DNA from: an uncultured Bacilli bacterium
GTDB lineage: Bacteria > Bacillota_I > Bacilli_A > RF39 > UBA660
Length of the DNA: 31,165 bases
NCBI GenBank assembly: GCA_934102255.1
Contig: CAKOSN010000022.1
Span: forward strand, 1 to 31,165
Direction of reading: 5' to 3'
Shown here: positions 23,471-31,148 of the stretch, piece by piece
Numbering within the stretch: the first letter of the stretch is position 1
Layout of the letters: each line of letters starts with the position of its first letter
Notes under the pieces: model-generated
Told to the model about the DNA's origin: nothing
What the model saw: only the letters and a program-made list of their open reading frames with translations
Database searches by the model: none
Translations under genes and position numbers: made by a program

Positions 23471-23517
23471 CGATTTTCATTAAATCGCTTGTTAACTGTT
23501 TATTGGTTCAAATAAAC
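23471..23517. repeat. Two inverted repeats between dut and the 430-aa gene
   Basis: CGATTT / AAATCG (23471-23476, 23482-23487) and GTTTATT / AATAAAC (23498-23504, 23511-23517), both perfect. They lie after the dut stop and before the next gene's ribosome site. Neither has a T-tract on the minus strand, so termination is doubtful; they could be operators or leader hairpins. Confidence 0.4.
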
Positions 23518-23539
23518 TTTAATATTTAATAAACATTAC

Positions 23540-24001
23540 TTAATAATCAGAGGTTCTTGTTTGACCTAAGTCATTATCACTTTTAGTCGTTAAATATTTA
23601 AAAAATATTCCTTGAGCAATAGCTTGACCAGCTTTAAAATGAACTGTATTTTCACCTTCATTTTTAATTTTTATAAATATATGGCCTTCATTATTTTCAT
23701 TGTTATAATAATCAGCATCAATTACACCTACTTGATTTACTAACCTGATATTATACTTAAATCCCATTGAACTTCTGATAATAATAAGTAAAACCTCATC
23801 ATCTGCAAAATAAACTTTTATTCCGGTTGGCAATTTAACTATTTCATTAGGTTTTAACTCTAAATCTTCAAGTAAATATATATCATAGCCGGCAGTTGCC
23901 TTGGAATCACGTACTGGTAATTTATAGTTATCATATAATTCTTTATTATTTGTAACATCTTTACAAAATTGTTTAAAACTTATTTTTTCAAAATCTCGCA
24001 T
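23540..24001 (-). CDS. dut: dUTP diphosphatase (trimeric type)
   Basis: A 153-aa trimeric dUTPase that hydrolyses dUTP to dUMP and pyrophosphate, limiting uracil in DNA and feeding dTMP synthesis. Motif I is ATAGYDIYLLED (35-46), motif II RSSMGFKYNIRLVN (76-89), motif III QVGVIDADYYN (90-100, with the catalytic D), and motif IV KAGQAIAQGIF. The glycine-rich motif V (usually GGFGSTG) is missing: the chain ends QTRTSDY. The start is the ATG with GGAG 7 nt upstream. The frame remains open upstream to 24109 but has no ribosome site there, and that part overlaps the promoter. Confidence 0.9.
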   Translation of the reverse strand: MRDFEKISFKQFCKDVTNNKELYDNYKLPVRDSKATAGYDIYLLEDLELKPNEIVKLPTGIKVYFADDEVLLIIIRSSMGFKYNIRLVNQVGVIDADYYNNENNEGHIFIKIKNEGENTVHFKAGQAIAQGIFFKYLTTKSDNDLGQTRTSDY

Positions 24002-24080
24002 ATTTTCTCCATTTCTTCGACTTTTATTAAATATGATAGTAATAATTTTTAGCGCTAATACATTTAAGTTTTCGCCTATA

Positions 24081-24109
24081 ATTCTAGCATTATTTATAGT
24101 TAAAGACAA
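24081..24109 (-). promoter_or_regulatory. Promoter of dut
   Basis: Minus strand: TTGTCT (24104-24109), 17-bp spacer, extended -10 TGC TAGAAT (hexamer 24081-24086). The -35 lies just beside the T-tract of the upstream dehydrogenase terminator. Confidence 0.55.
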
Positions 24110-24114
24110 GAAAA

Positions 24115-24156
24115 AAAGAATAACCAGTTATGAAGTTTTATCCATAGTTATTCTTT
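24115..24156 (-). terminator. Terminator of the zinc dehydrogenase gene
   Basis: AAAGAATAAC (24115-24124) pairs perfectly with GTTATTCTTT (24147-24156), 10 bp with a 22-nt loop. On the minus strand it ends in seven T. It lies about 60 nt after the gene's stop. Confidence 0.75.
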
Positions 24157-24215
24157 TTCTTTAAATATTATTTTAATAATATAAGTATTTTAAATTAATT
24201 AGTATTTATTTAACT

Positions 24216-25244
24216 TTAATCGTTCATTTTGATGACAAATTTTATTGGGCAATCTGTACCTTTTTCAAAATTTTCTAAAGAGGTTTGAACGTCTTCCATT
24301 TCTATTTCTTTAGCATATGGCTCGATATTTAATTTTCCTTCGTGCATTAGTTCGATAACACTTTCAAATTCTTTAGTAGTAAAGAACAAACTACCTGACA
24401 AATGATATTCACTATTAACAAAGTTAAATACATTGATTTCGGGAGCGTTGCCATAAGCAATTAGGACCATTTCGCCACCTTTTTTCAAATGATTTAGCCC
24501 CATGGTACTAGCTTTTTGATTACCAGAGCATTCAATTACTGCATCAAAGCCTGATGGCGCTACTTCTTTTAATTTTGCATCTATTTGTTCACCTTTAGCA
24601 TCGAAGGCTTCTTTTACAAAGCCAGAGTCTGTAACTAATTTTATTCTATCATCGTTAGTTTCTGTTATATAAACGGCTTTAACGCCTAGAGCATGAGCAC
24701 AAGCTGCTGCAAACATACCGATTGGACCACAACCTGTTATTAAGACTTTACTATTTTCGTTTACTTTAGCAAGTTTTAAGCCATGCATAGAAATTGAAGC
24801 AGGTTCTACCATAGCACCAGCAGTAAAACTAACATTATCTGGTAAAAATCTAACCATATCTTCTCTTACAGCAACATATTGACCGTAACCACCGTCGGAG
24901 CCAATACCAGGGCCACCTTCTAAAACATGGTCACAAATATTTTCACGACCTGTACCACAGAACTCGCAAGTATCTTTTAAGCAAGAATCAATTTCCATAG
25001 CGACAACTCTATCACCTTTTTTGAAGGTTGTACTGTTACCAGCATCATATATTTCACCAGCAAACTCATGACCAATAACAAAATTAGTACCAGCGTTATA
25101 GCCAGTTTGCCAAATCATATGAATATCAGAGCCACATATTCCTGTCCTCTTAACCTTTATTACCACCTTATTACCAGTAGCCCCAGGTATATCCTTTTCG
25201 ATTATTGCAAATTTTTTTGGTTTTACCAAAGTTAATGCTTTCAT
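24216..25244 (-). CDS. Zinc-dependent medium-chain alcohol/polyol dehydrogenase
   Basis: A 342-aa MDR-family dehydrogenase. Catalytic zinc residues C37 (GICGSDIH) and H59-E60 (GHEFAG) are present. The structural zinc lobe has four cysteines (C88, C93, C96, C104), with spacing slightly wider than usual at the first pair. The Rossmann motif is GCGPIGMFAAACA (about 171-183). Closest by eye are sorbitol/L-threonine/2,3-butanediol dehydrogenase-type enzymes; the exact alcohol cannot be assigned. It has AGGTGA upstream of the ATG and an extended -10 (TGATATACT, 25272-25280), and ends in a strong terminator, so it is monocistronic. Confidence 0.88.
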   Translation of the reverse strand: MKALTLVKPKKFAIIEKDIPGATGNKVVIKVKRTGICGSDIHMIWQTGYNAGTNFVIGHEFAGEIYDAGNSTTFKKGDRVVAMEIDSCLKDTCEFCGTGRENICDHVLEGGPGIGSDGGYGQYVAVREDMVRFLPDNVSFTAGAMVEPASISMHGLKLAKVNENSKVLITGCGPIGMFAAACAHALGVKAVYITETNDDRIKLVTDSGFVKEAFDAKGEQIDAKLKEVAPSGFDAVIECSGNQKASTMGLNHLKKGGEMVLIAYGNAPEINVFNFVNSEYHLSGSLFFTTKEFESVIELMHEGKLNIEPYAKEIEMEDVQTSLENFEKGTDCPIKFVIKMND

Positions 25245-25271
25245 TTAAATAAATCACCTATCCTTAATTTG

Positions 25272-25280
25272 AGTATATCA
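25272..25280 (-). promoter_or_regulatory. Extended -10 promoter of the zinc dehydrogenase gene
   Basis: Minus-strand TGATATACT (hexamer 25272-25277). The -35 region is not consensus. About 28 nt upstream of the ATG. Confidence 0.45.
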
Positions 25281-25404
25281 AATTTTATGAAAAATATCAG
25301 GAAATTAAATAAATAATTCATTTATTGTGTAAAGTTAGTGCCAATCTCTTTTAAGTTTAAGCGATTATTAATAGAAAAATTTAAAGAAATAATAAGTCTT
25401 AAAA

Positions 25405-25435
25405 AAAGCCCCTTTATTATACTATAGGCGGCTTT
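25405..25435 (-). terminator. Terminator of the DUF2130 gene
   Basis: AAAGCC (25405-25410) pairs with GGCTTT (25430-25435), extended by CC/GG with one bulge. The minus strand ends in seven T. It lies 22 nt past the stop. Confidence 0.75.
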
Positions 25436-25457
25436 CTGTTTAGTTTTAAGTTTTTTA

Positions 25458-26948
25458 TTACTCTGTTATATCATCTCGTGATAGCTTATCAGCACTATCT
25501 TGGTGTTTGGTAGTATTATCTTTCTTATAATTACTATCATTAATAACTTTTTGGTCTTTTAACTTAGCAAACATATCACGAACACTTTTACTATTATTAG
25601 TTAATTTCTTAATAGTTATGGCATCAATCTTATCATTAGCAATTCGTAAGTTTCTATCACTTGATAATAAAGCTTCTTTGGTTTTTTGTAAATGGTCAAT
25701 CGTTTTATCAATTTCTTCAATAGCAGTAGTAAATTTTTTACTAGCAAGGGCATAATTACGACTAAAATCATCTTTAAATTTATTTAAGTTATCTTCAAAG
25801 TTAGAAATATCAATATTTTGATTTTGAACAAGTTCTAATTCTTTTTTATATGCTAAAGTATTTAAACCCATACTTCTTATTAACGTTATTAATGGAATAA
25901 AAAATTGTGGTCTAATAACATACATTTTAGGATAACGATAACTAACATCAACGATGCCAGTATTATAATAGTCATTGTCAATTTCAAGTAGAGATACCAA
26001 TACAGCATATTCGCAATTTTTTTCATGACGGTCTTTATCTAATTCTTTAAAGAAGTCTTCATTTTTATGCTTACTAGCTGTCATATCTGCTTCATTTTTC
26101 ATTTCAAACATTATAGAAGTAATCTCGGTACCTTCATCATCATAATCACGGAAGATAAAATCACCTTTAGAACCGGTTTTAGCATCATTATCTTTTTCAA
26201 AATAAGCATTTTTAAATAATGGTCTTAGTTTATTAAATTCAGTATTACAATGAACTTCTAAAGATTCACCTATCATTTTAGTGGACTGACGAGCTTTAAA
26301 ATCTTTATAGTATGCTATTTGTTCATCTTTAGCTTTTATTTTTTCTTCGTAAGTTGCTTTTAAAGAATTTTCTTTAATTAGGTATTCACTTTTAGAAGTT
26401 TCTAATTTTGTGGTTAATTTTTCAATTTCTTGAATACTCTTAGATTTTTCTTCTTGTAATTCTAGCTGATATTTAGTTTCTTGAAGTTTTATAGCGTTGG
26501 TATGGTCATTATTAATGTTTTCTAATTTAGCAGTCAATTCATTTATTTTGGTTTGTTGTTCATTAATTGTCTTAGTGTATTCATCTTTTAGAGTTTGACT
26601 TTCTTTTTCATGCTTTCTTTCTAGATTTGTTTCTTGAAGTTTTATAGCGTTTATATGGTCATTATTAATATTTTCTAAATTAGCTGTTAACTCATTTATT
26701 TTAGCTTGTTGGTCATTGATTGTCTTAGTATATTCATCTTTAATACTTTGAGTTTGTTTCTCAAATTTTCTTTCTAAGTTAGCTTCTTGAACTTCTAGGG
26801 CTGTATCTTTAACAGTGTTAAATTGTTTTTCACGTTCTTCTAAATCTCTTTTAAATTCTTCATCTCTTACTTGTTTAGCAATAGAATTATAAGATTGTTC
26901 ATCGATTTGAAAAACAGTCTTACAATGGGGACATTTTATTTCGTTCAT
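25458..26948 (-). CDS. DUF2130 family protein (CPHC zinc-like motif, coiled coil, nuclease-like domain)
   Basis: A 496-aa DUF2130 protein. It starts MNEIKCPHC, a CxxC near the N-terminus. A long coiled coil of about 200 residues follows, including two almost identical 51-residue repeats, and then the conserved domain (about 225-375). That domain has GESLEVHC, GSKGDFIFRDYDDEG, IMFEMKNE, KHKNEDFFKELDKDR, EYAVLVSLLE and YPKMYVIRPQFFIPLITLIR. The GDFIFRD...FEMKNE arrangement resembles a PD-(D/E)XK nuclease core. The family's role is unknown; it is often in or near mobile or phage-related regions. The second ATG is chosen because AAAGGA is 8-9 nt away; the first, at 26954, is too close. Confidence 0.85.
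   Translation of the reverse strand: MNEIKCPHCKTVFQIDEQSYNSIAKQVRDEEFKRDLEEREKQFNTVKDTALEVQEANLERKFEKQTQSIKDEYTKTINDQQAKINELTANLENINNDHINAIKLQETNLERKHEKESQTLKDEYTKTINEQQTKINELTAKLENINNDHTNAIKLQETKYQLELQEEKSKSIQEIEKLTTKLETSKSEYLIKENSLKATYEEKIKAKDEQIAYYKDFKARQSTKMIGESLEVHCNTEFNKLRPLFKNAYFEKDNDAKTGSKGDFIFRDYDDEGTEITSIMFEMKNEADMTASKHKNEDFFKELDKDRHEKNCEYAVLVSLLEIDNDYYNTGIVDVSYRYPKMYVIRPQFFIPLITLIRSMGLNTLAYKKELELVQNQNIDISNFEDNLNKFKDDFSRNYALASKKFTTAIEEIDKTIDHLQKTKEALLSSDRNLRIANDKIDAITIKKLTNNSKSVRDMFAKLKDQKVINDSNYKKDNTTKHQDSADKLSRDDITE
26481..26786 (-). repeat. Two tandem 153-bp repeats inside the DUF2130 coiled coil
   Basis: The units at 26634-26786 and 26481-26633 encode 51 residues each, sharing DEYTKTIN, INELTA and NAIKLQ. 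About 40 of 51 residues match. A third unit begins (ETKYQLELQEE) and then degenerates. Confidence 0.8.
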
Positions 26949-27019
26949 TTTCATCTTCCTTTCTGGATATAAATTTATTTTATTGAATGTAAATGCTATT
27001 TATAAAGGTTTATTATTTA

Positions 27020-27925
27020 TTAATAGTTATCAACAACCCTTTGATAAATTTGGGTTAAAAGATACGTACTTGATTCTTTGTCATATAGACCATGGTCAGT
27101 ATTACCATAATCATTTAGTTTAGTAATTATTTCATATTGAATATTATGATTTATTTCTTTAGCTTTATTTACAATTTTAAGATATAGTTCTAAAGGAATT
27201 AATTTATCGGTTGCTGATAAGAAGTAAGTAGTTTTTAACTGTAATTTAGCAAATTCTATCTCAATATCAAAATTTTCTTCGGCTTCATAGATAGTTTTTT
27301 TGCCCTCAAATATACCTTTTATTTTTGTAAATTGAGTGTTATGTTGAAGTAAGTATTCTTGCTTTTGATAACTAAATTGATACTTAGGATTTAAATTATA
27401 GATTATTTTTGGCGAGTTAGGGCATATTAAGTATATTTGTTTTATGTCATTTAAAGGTATTTCATTTATTTTAGTCAAATAATACTCGGTTACTAAAGCT
27501 CCTACTCCGGTAGCGATAAAATATACTTTTTTAAACGGATATTTATTTTTTAAATATTTAATTACATCCCTTAAGTCTTTGGCAAGGCGCATATATAAAG
27601 TATCTCTTTTGTCCATTTTATCATTTACTAGGCTTTTACCATGATTGCGGATGTCATAGCGAAATGTACAAAATTCATCATTTTTAATTAAAGAATTTGC
27701 TAAGATTTCATAGTTGCCATAAGTTTTAGTTTGAAATATTATCTTGTTATTTTCTTTTTTTATTTTATTGTCTTCAATTACTGGGAAAAGACCATTTTCA
27801 TCTCTGTTATAGCCACCTTCATGAAGCATGATTACAATATTTTGAGCCTTAGGATTACCCTCGAAAATACCGTCAATAAGCCATTCATTTTCACTAAATT
27901 TTTGAACTGTTATTACTTCGTGCAT
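27020..27925 (-). CDS. Alpha/beta-hydrolase fold protein without the nucleophilic serine
   Basis: A 301-aa alpha/beta-hydrolase. A HEGGY oxyanion-type segment is at 35-39 and RYDIRNHGKS at 89-98, the usual DxRxHGxS region. The late acid D240 (SATDKLIP) and histidine H278 (TDHGL) are also present. The nucleophile elbow, normally GxSxG, reads ATGVG (138-142), with Gly at the serine position (G140). Either the protein is not a conventional hydrolase or it uses another residue. AAGAGGT precedes the ATG. It follows a strong terminator of the next operon and has a possible TATAAT at 27943-27948. Confidence 0.7.
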   Translation of the reverse strand: MHEVITVQKFSENEWLIDGIFEGNPKAQNIVIMLHEGGYNRDENGLFPVIEDNKIKKENNKIIFQTKTYGNYEILANSLIKNDEFCTFRYDIRNHGKSLVNDKMDKRDTLYMRLAKDLRDVIKYLKNKYPFKKVYFIATGVGALVTEYYLTKINEIPLNDIKQIYLICPNSPKIIYNLNPKYQFSYQKQEYLLQHNTQFTKIKGIFEGKKTIYEAEENFDIEIEFAKLQLKTTYFLSATDKLIPLELYLKIVNKAKEINHNIQYEIITKLNDYGNTDHGLYDKESSTYLLTQIYQRVVDNY

Positions 27926-27982
27926 ATTAAAACCTCTTAATTATTATACATTAGGATATTTTTTTATTCTATATTTTAGAAA

Positions 27983-28009
27983 AAGTTTTGCACGAAAAAT
28001 GCAAAACTT
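27983..28009 (-). terminator. Terminator of the three-gene operon 28015-30985
   Basis: AAGTTTTGCA (27983-27992) pairs perfectly with TGCAAAACTT (28000-28009), 10 bp with a 7-nt loop. The minus strand ends in five T. It begins 6 nt past the last stop codon of the operon. Confidence 0.85.
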
Positions 28010-28014
28010 CTAAT

Positions 28015-28272
28015 TTAATCTTCTAAAATTTTAGCAAACTGATTAGATGTAAATTTAGTATAAATTTCATCTTTTAAGTTTTTATCTTCTATTTTCTTTA
28101 ATTTTAATTTGTTATCACTAACAACAACTTCTAATATATAGTATTTAGCAGTAACATTAGTAGTCATTTTATCATATTGTAAGCCATAAACATATCGTCT
28201 TCCTTGATAATCCATTTCATCAGCTATATAAATAGAGGTTCCGTCTTTTAAATTAATTATTTTATCTTTCAT
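28015..28272 (-). CDS. Small protein of the membrane operon, probably DUF1292-like
   Basis: An 85-aa protein with four or five predicted beta strands (DGTSIYIADEM, RRYVYGLQY, KYYILEVVV, KLKLKKI) and a C-terminal helix. This is the layout of DUF1292-type small domains, although a family match cannot be proven by eye. Its pattern resembles the 84-aa protein at the other end of the operon. Its ATG overlaps the stop of the large gene by one base (TAATG), so translation is coupled. No signal or membrane segment is seen. It may be an accessory or binding partner of the large protein, by inference. Confidence 0.65.
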   Translation of the reverse strand: MKDKIINLKDGTSIYIADEMDYQGRRYVYGLQYDKMTTNVTAKYYILEVVVSDNKLKLKKIEDKNLKDEIYTKFTSNQFAKILED

Positions 28273-30728
28273 TATAGACTTCTTCCTAGAGTTCTAGCTA
28301 CATCATCAATATGAGCCCAAGCTCTGCCTTTACCACTAGCGTTTGTAAGGTTTGCTACAACGTCTTTAGAGTCAATTCCTAATCTAGCAAGAGCATCAGC
28401 AATATCTTCACCTGGATTAATTGGTAATTTAACCATTTTTCCATTATCATTATAGAATAGATTTTTAATAATTGTATTTCCGTCATTTAAGATATCTTGA
28501 TTTAAATGAACAGAGTTAACACCATTATAAGCATCATAAGAAGTTTTATAACCATTAATGATTTGACTATCAGAACCAATGCTGTCGCCTAGTTTCATTG
28601 AAGCTGGTTCTGGGTCGGTAAACGCATTTCCGTCATTTGCACCAGCACCTGTTCCACCGTCAAGACCCGTATCAGTTTTACCAACATCAGCATCAGTATT
28701 ACCTGCTCCAGTATCGCCAGCACCAGTATCAGTTTTACCAGTATCCTTAGCATTATTATCAACCGTATTACTTTGTTGATTTCGAGCTGCAATTTGTTTA
28801 GAAATGGCATTTTTCAAAGCGCCAATATCCATAGCAATTAAGCCAGTAGTTATAGTATTTGCAATAGTTCTTAAGACATCCTTGTTGCCAAAGAAATTAT
28901 TTACAGCTTTAAATCTAGTATTTGATAATTTTTCAAACATATTAAATTTAGCTATCTTATCTAAATGTGCTTTACGAAGTAAACTACTTACTTTGTTGCA
29001 AACTTTATTAGTTGGTTTTTCAATAGATTCAATTTCTATTTCATCGTCACTTAGTTCTTGTTCTTCTAAAATATTAGCATAAGCTCTCGCTTGAGTAATG
29101 ATGAAAAGGCCAATAGCATTCGTTGCTACAATTCCAACTGGTCCTAAAACGAAGGCCAAGTTTGCTCCAACAGCGCCACCTAAGAATGGGAAAGCTACTT
29201 TAGCAATGTTTGTTGTCCATTTTTCTAATGCAGTTGATTTATTAATTCCTTTATCATTCTTTTTACCAGCTTTTCTCTTATAACCAATAATATCACTGGC
29301 TTTAATTAAAGCTTTAATCTTATTTGTTCTAGCTGGTGCTGCATCGTGTAATTCTTTGTAAGTACCTTCTAATTCAGCTTTTTTAGCTTTTAGTTCATCC
29401 TCACTTAAATTTTCAGCAATACCATTGCTAGTTAGTAAGGCACGTTCATCATCATTTAATGCTTCTTTGGCAATTAATTTATCAATAATAGATATTAAAT
29501 CATTAGTAATTGCTTGTTTAGCATTATCATCTTCTAATTTATTACGTGTTTCACTAATGGTTTTTTTATCAGCGTTAACTTCATTTTCTGTTAATTTAGG
29601 AGTGTATTCATAAGTATCATCACCAAAGCCAACATGATAAATTAATTCTTTACCATGGTCTTTTCTATCAAAATACTCTTTATTTTTAGCAGATACTTCT
29701 TCTTTACTTAGACCTTTGGTATTATTTAAAACACCAAATTCTTGAGAATTATTGAATATATATTGACTATATTCTTGGTATATATTAGATACATTCATTC
29801 CTATAATATAAGCATCTAGTTCTAAAAGAGCCTTGCTTATTTCTGTATCTTTATATCCCTTTGGCATTACTTCTTCAACACCTTGAGAAAGGTCTTTCTT
29901 TAAAGATAATACTTGTTTATAGACTTTAGAATAGTCCTTTTTAGCTGAACTATCAACTAGAGCTCTAACAACAAACATTAAATCTAGATAATTAGCAACG
30001 AAGCAATTGCTTTTTGGATCTAGGACGTCATAAATAGTATCATAACCAATGGCATCAGCGATATAATCAACAATTTCAGCTTCGTCATCAGTAACTTTTT
30101 TATTATTAAGGCGTTTTTCTACTATGTCCATGATATCATTAAAGCTAGTTCCAGCTTTTAATTTTGGTTTCTTTTTATCATTTAGGACTTGTTTATATGT
30201 TTCTATTCTACTATCAATATCAATATAATCAGCTTCTGGTTTAGTGTATGCTTCGCCAATAAGGTCTTTTACAGAACGAGTATATTCTTTAGCGGCTTCA
30301 TTTTCGATTTCACAAATGTTACCAGCATCATTAAAGGCTTGTTGCATTTCTTTTGCTTTACCGTCAGCCATAGTTTTTAAAGATAAAGCAAATATCTTTT
30401 TTAAGCTAATATAATCTTTATATTCTTGGCTTGCTTTATTATTTAAAGGACATTTTTCATTACCTGGTGCCTTGTTGCCACTAAAATTACTTGCATAATT
30501 ACTGCCATAAAAGCTTTGTAGATTACTAGCAAATAGTTTATCAAACCATGATAAAACTCTTCTATCTATGGTATCATCCATTTGAATTATTTCTCTTGGT
30601 GTTTTATCAATATTAGCCATAATTAAATCATAATCGAAATAAATTCCTGCTTCTTTTGTCAAATTTAAGTCTATACTTTTTAAATATTCATATTCTTCTT
30701 CACTTAATTTTATTATATCGTTTTTCAT
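28272..30728 (-). CDS. Large hypothetical membrane protein with T/G/D-rich linker
   Basis: An 818-aa protein I cannot assign. Residues 1-500 are hydrophilic and mostly helical, with many charged heptads. A hydrophobic hairpin (about 503-543; FLGGAVGANLAFVLGPVG and IVATNAIGLFII) likely forms one or two membrane segments. A second, weaker hydrophobic stretch follows near 630. After it come a low-complexity T/G/D/A linker (about 655-700) and a folded C-terminal module of about 110 residues ending DIADALARLGIDSKDVV and HIDDVARTLGR. No signal peptide, lipobox, nuclease, kinase or transport motif was recognised. The ribosome site GGGGGAA lies in the end of the upstream gene. The layout suggests a large cytoplasmic part, a membrane hairpin and a tethered C-terminal domain; topology is inferred. 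Confidence 0.7.
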   Translation of the reverse strand: MKNDIIKLSEEEYEYLKSIDLNLTKEAGIYFDYDLIMANIDKTPREIIQMDDTIDRRVLSWFDKLFASNLQSFYGSNYASNFSGNKAPGNEKCPLNNKASQEYKDYISLKKIFALSLKTMADGKAKEMQQAFNDAGNICEIENEAAKEYTRSVKDLIGEAYTKPEADYIDIDSRIETYKQVLNDKKKPKLKAGTSFNDIMDIVEKRLNNKKVTDDEAEIVDYIADAIGYDTIYDVLDPKSNCFVANYLDLMFVVRALVDSSAKKDYSKVYKQVLSLKKDLSQGVEEVMPKGYKDTEISKALLELDAYIIGMNVSNIYQEYSQYIFNNSQEFGVLNNTKGLSKEEVSAKNKEYFDRKDHGKELIYHVGFGDDTYEYTPKLTENEVNADKKTISETRNKLEDDNAKQAITNDLISIIDKLIAKEALNDDERALLTSNGIAENLSEDELKAKKAELEGTYKELHDAAPARTNKIKALIKASDIIGYKRKAGKKNDKGINKSTALEKWTTNIAKVAFPFLGGAVGANLAFVLGPVGIVATNAIGLFIITQARAYANILEEQELSDDEIEIESIEKPTNKVCNKVSSLLRKAHLDKIAKFNMFEKLSNTRFKAVNNFFGNKDVLRTIANTITTGLIAMDIGALKNAISKQIAARNQQSNTVDNNAKDTGKTDTGAGDTGAGNTDADVGKTDTGLDGGTGAGANDGNAFTDPEPASMKLGDSIGSDSQIINGYKTSYDAYNGVNSVHLNQDILNDGNTIIKNLFYNDNGKMVKLPINPGEDIADALARLGIDSKDVVANLTNASGKGRAWAHIDDVARTLGRSL
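28664..28750 (-). repeat. Minisatellite encoding the T/G/D-rich linker
   Basis: Degenerate short repeats of GATACTGG-type units on the minus strand encode KTDTGAGDTGAGN-type protein sequence in the 818-aa protein. Likely length-variable between strains. Confidence 0.6.
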
Positions 30729-30730
30729 TT

Positions 30731-30985
30731 TTATTCCCCCATTAATTTGTTTAACATATTGTTAATATTCTTTGTAAAAACTGGCAATAGTTCATTTAAA
30801 GTTTGTTTGTTTTCTTCTAATTGCCACTTATCTTCCATTATTTTATATACTTTGTATTCATCCATTGGTGGTTCATTATTTTCATTTAATTTAGTAACCA
30901 TAACATAAATATTATTATTTTTTTCTAGTATATCTAAGATGAGATAATTTACGTTATCGATAACTTTAGTATCACCGATTCTCAT
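30731..30985 (-). CDS. Small first protein of the membrane operon
   Basis: An 84-aa protein with beta strands VIDNVNYLILDIL, NIYVMVTKL and EYKVYKIM, then a C-terminal helix (LNELLPVFTKNINNMLNKL). Length, strand pattern and position of the YVY/YVM and Y-V-Y-K segments resemble the 85-aa protein at the other end of the operon, so the two may be paralogues. No motif of known function. A GGGGGA ribosome site and a good extended -10 promoter precede it. The large gene starts 2 nt after its stop. Confidence 0.65.
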   Translation of the reverse strand: MRIGDTKVIDNVNYLILDILEKNNNIYVMVTKLNENNEPPMDEYKVYKIMEDKWQLEENKQTLNELLPVFTKNINNMLNKLMGE

Positions 30986-31007
30986 ATATATCCCCCATTC
31001 GGCTGTT

Positions 31008-31036
31008 ATATTAACACAAATAGTAAAAATTTACAA
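31008..31036 (-). promoter_or_regulatory. Promoter of the three-gene operon
   Basis: Minus strand: TTGTAA (31031-31036), 17-bp spacer ending TGT, extended -10 TAATAT (31008-31013). Shares TGTGTTAATAT with the mrnC promoter. The leader is about 20 nt. Confidence 0.6.
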
Positions 31037-31101
31037 GAAAAAAATTTTTGAGCTCAGAAACTATTATGTTTAACTTATGATAATGTCCTAATGGTTATCT
31101 T

Positions 31102-31146
31102 TTGAAAATGTCTCATTTTCATTTATAATATGTCACCGAGGTGACA
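31102..31146 (+). promoter_or_regulatory. Promoter and palindrome of a rightward gene at the window edge
   Basis: TTGAAA (31102-31107), 16-bp spacer, TATAAT (31124-31129). Directly after it TGTCACC-GA-GGTGACA (31131-31146) forms a 7-bp dyad over the likely transcription start that also contains the AGGTGA ribosome site. It could be an operator or an RNA hairpin hiding the ribosome site. Related AATGTC(C/T) words recur at 31082-31088 and 31107-31113. Confidence 0.6.
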
Positions 31147-31148
31147 TT

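Noticed and set aside
24002..24109. N-terminal extension of dUTPase
   Set aside because: It overlaps the dut promoter, has no ribosome site and no dUTPase similarity.
28579..29613. Several plus-strand frames inside the large membrane-protein gene
   Set aside because: Antisense shadows caused by repetitive, low-complexity codons of the real gene.
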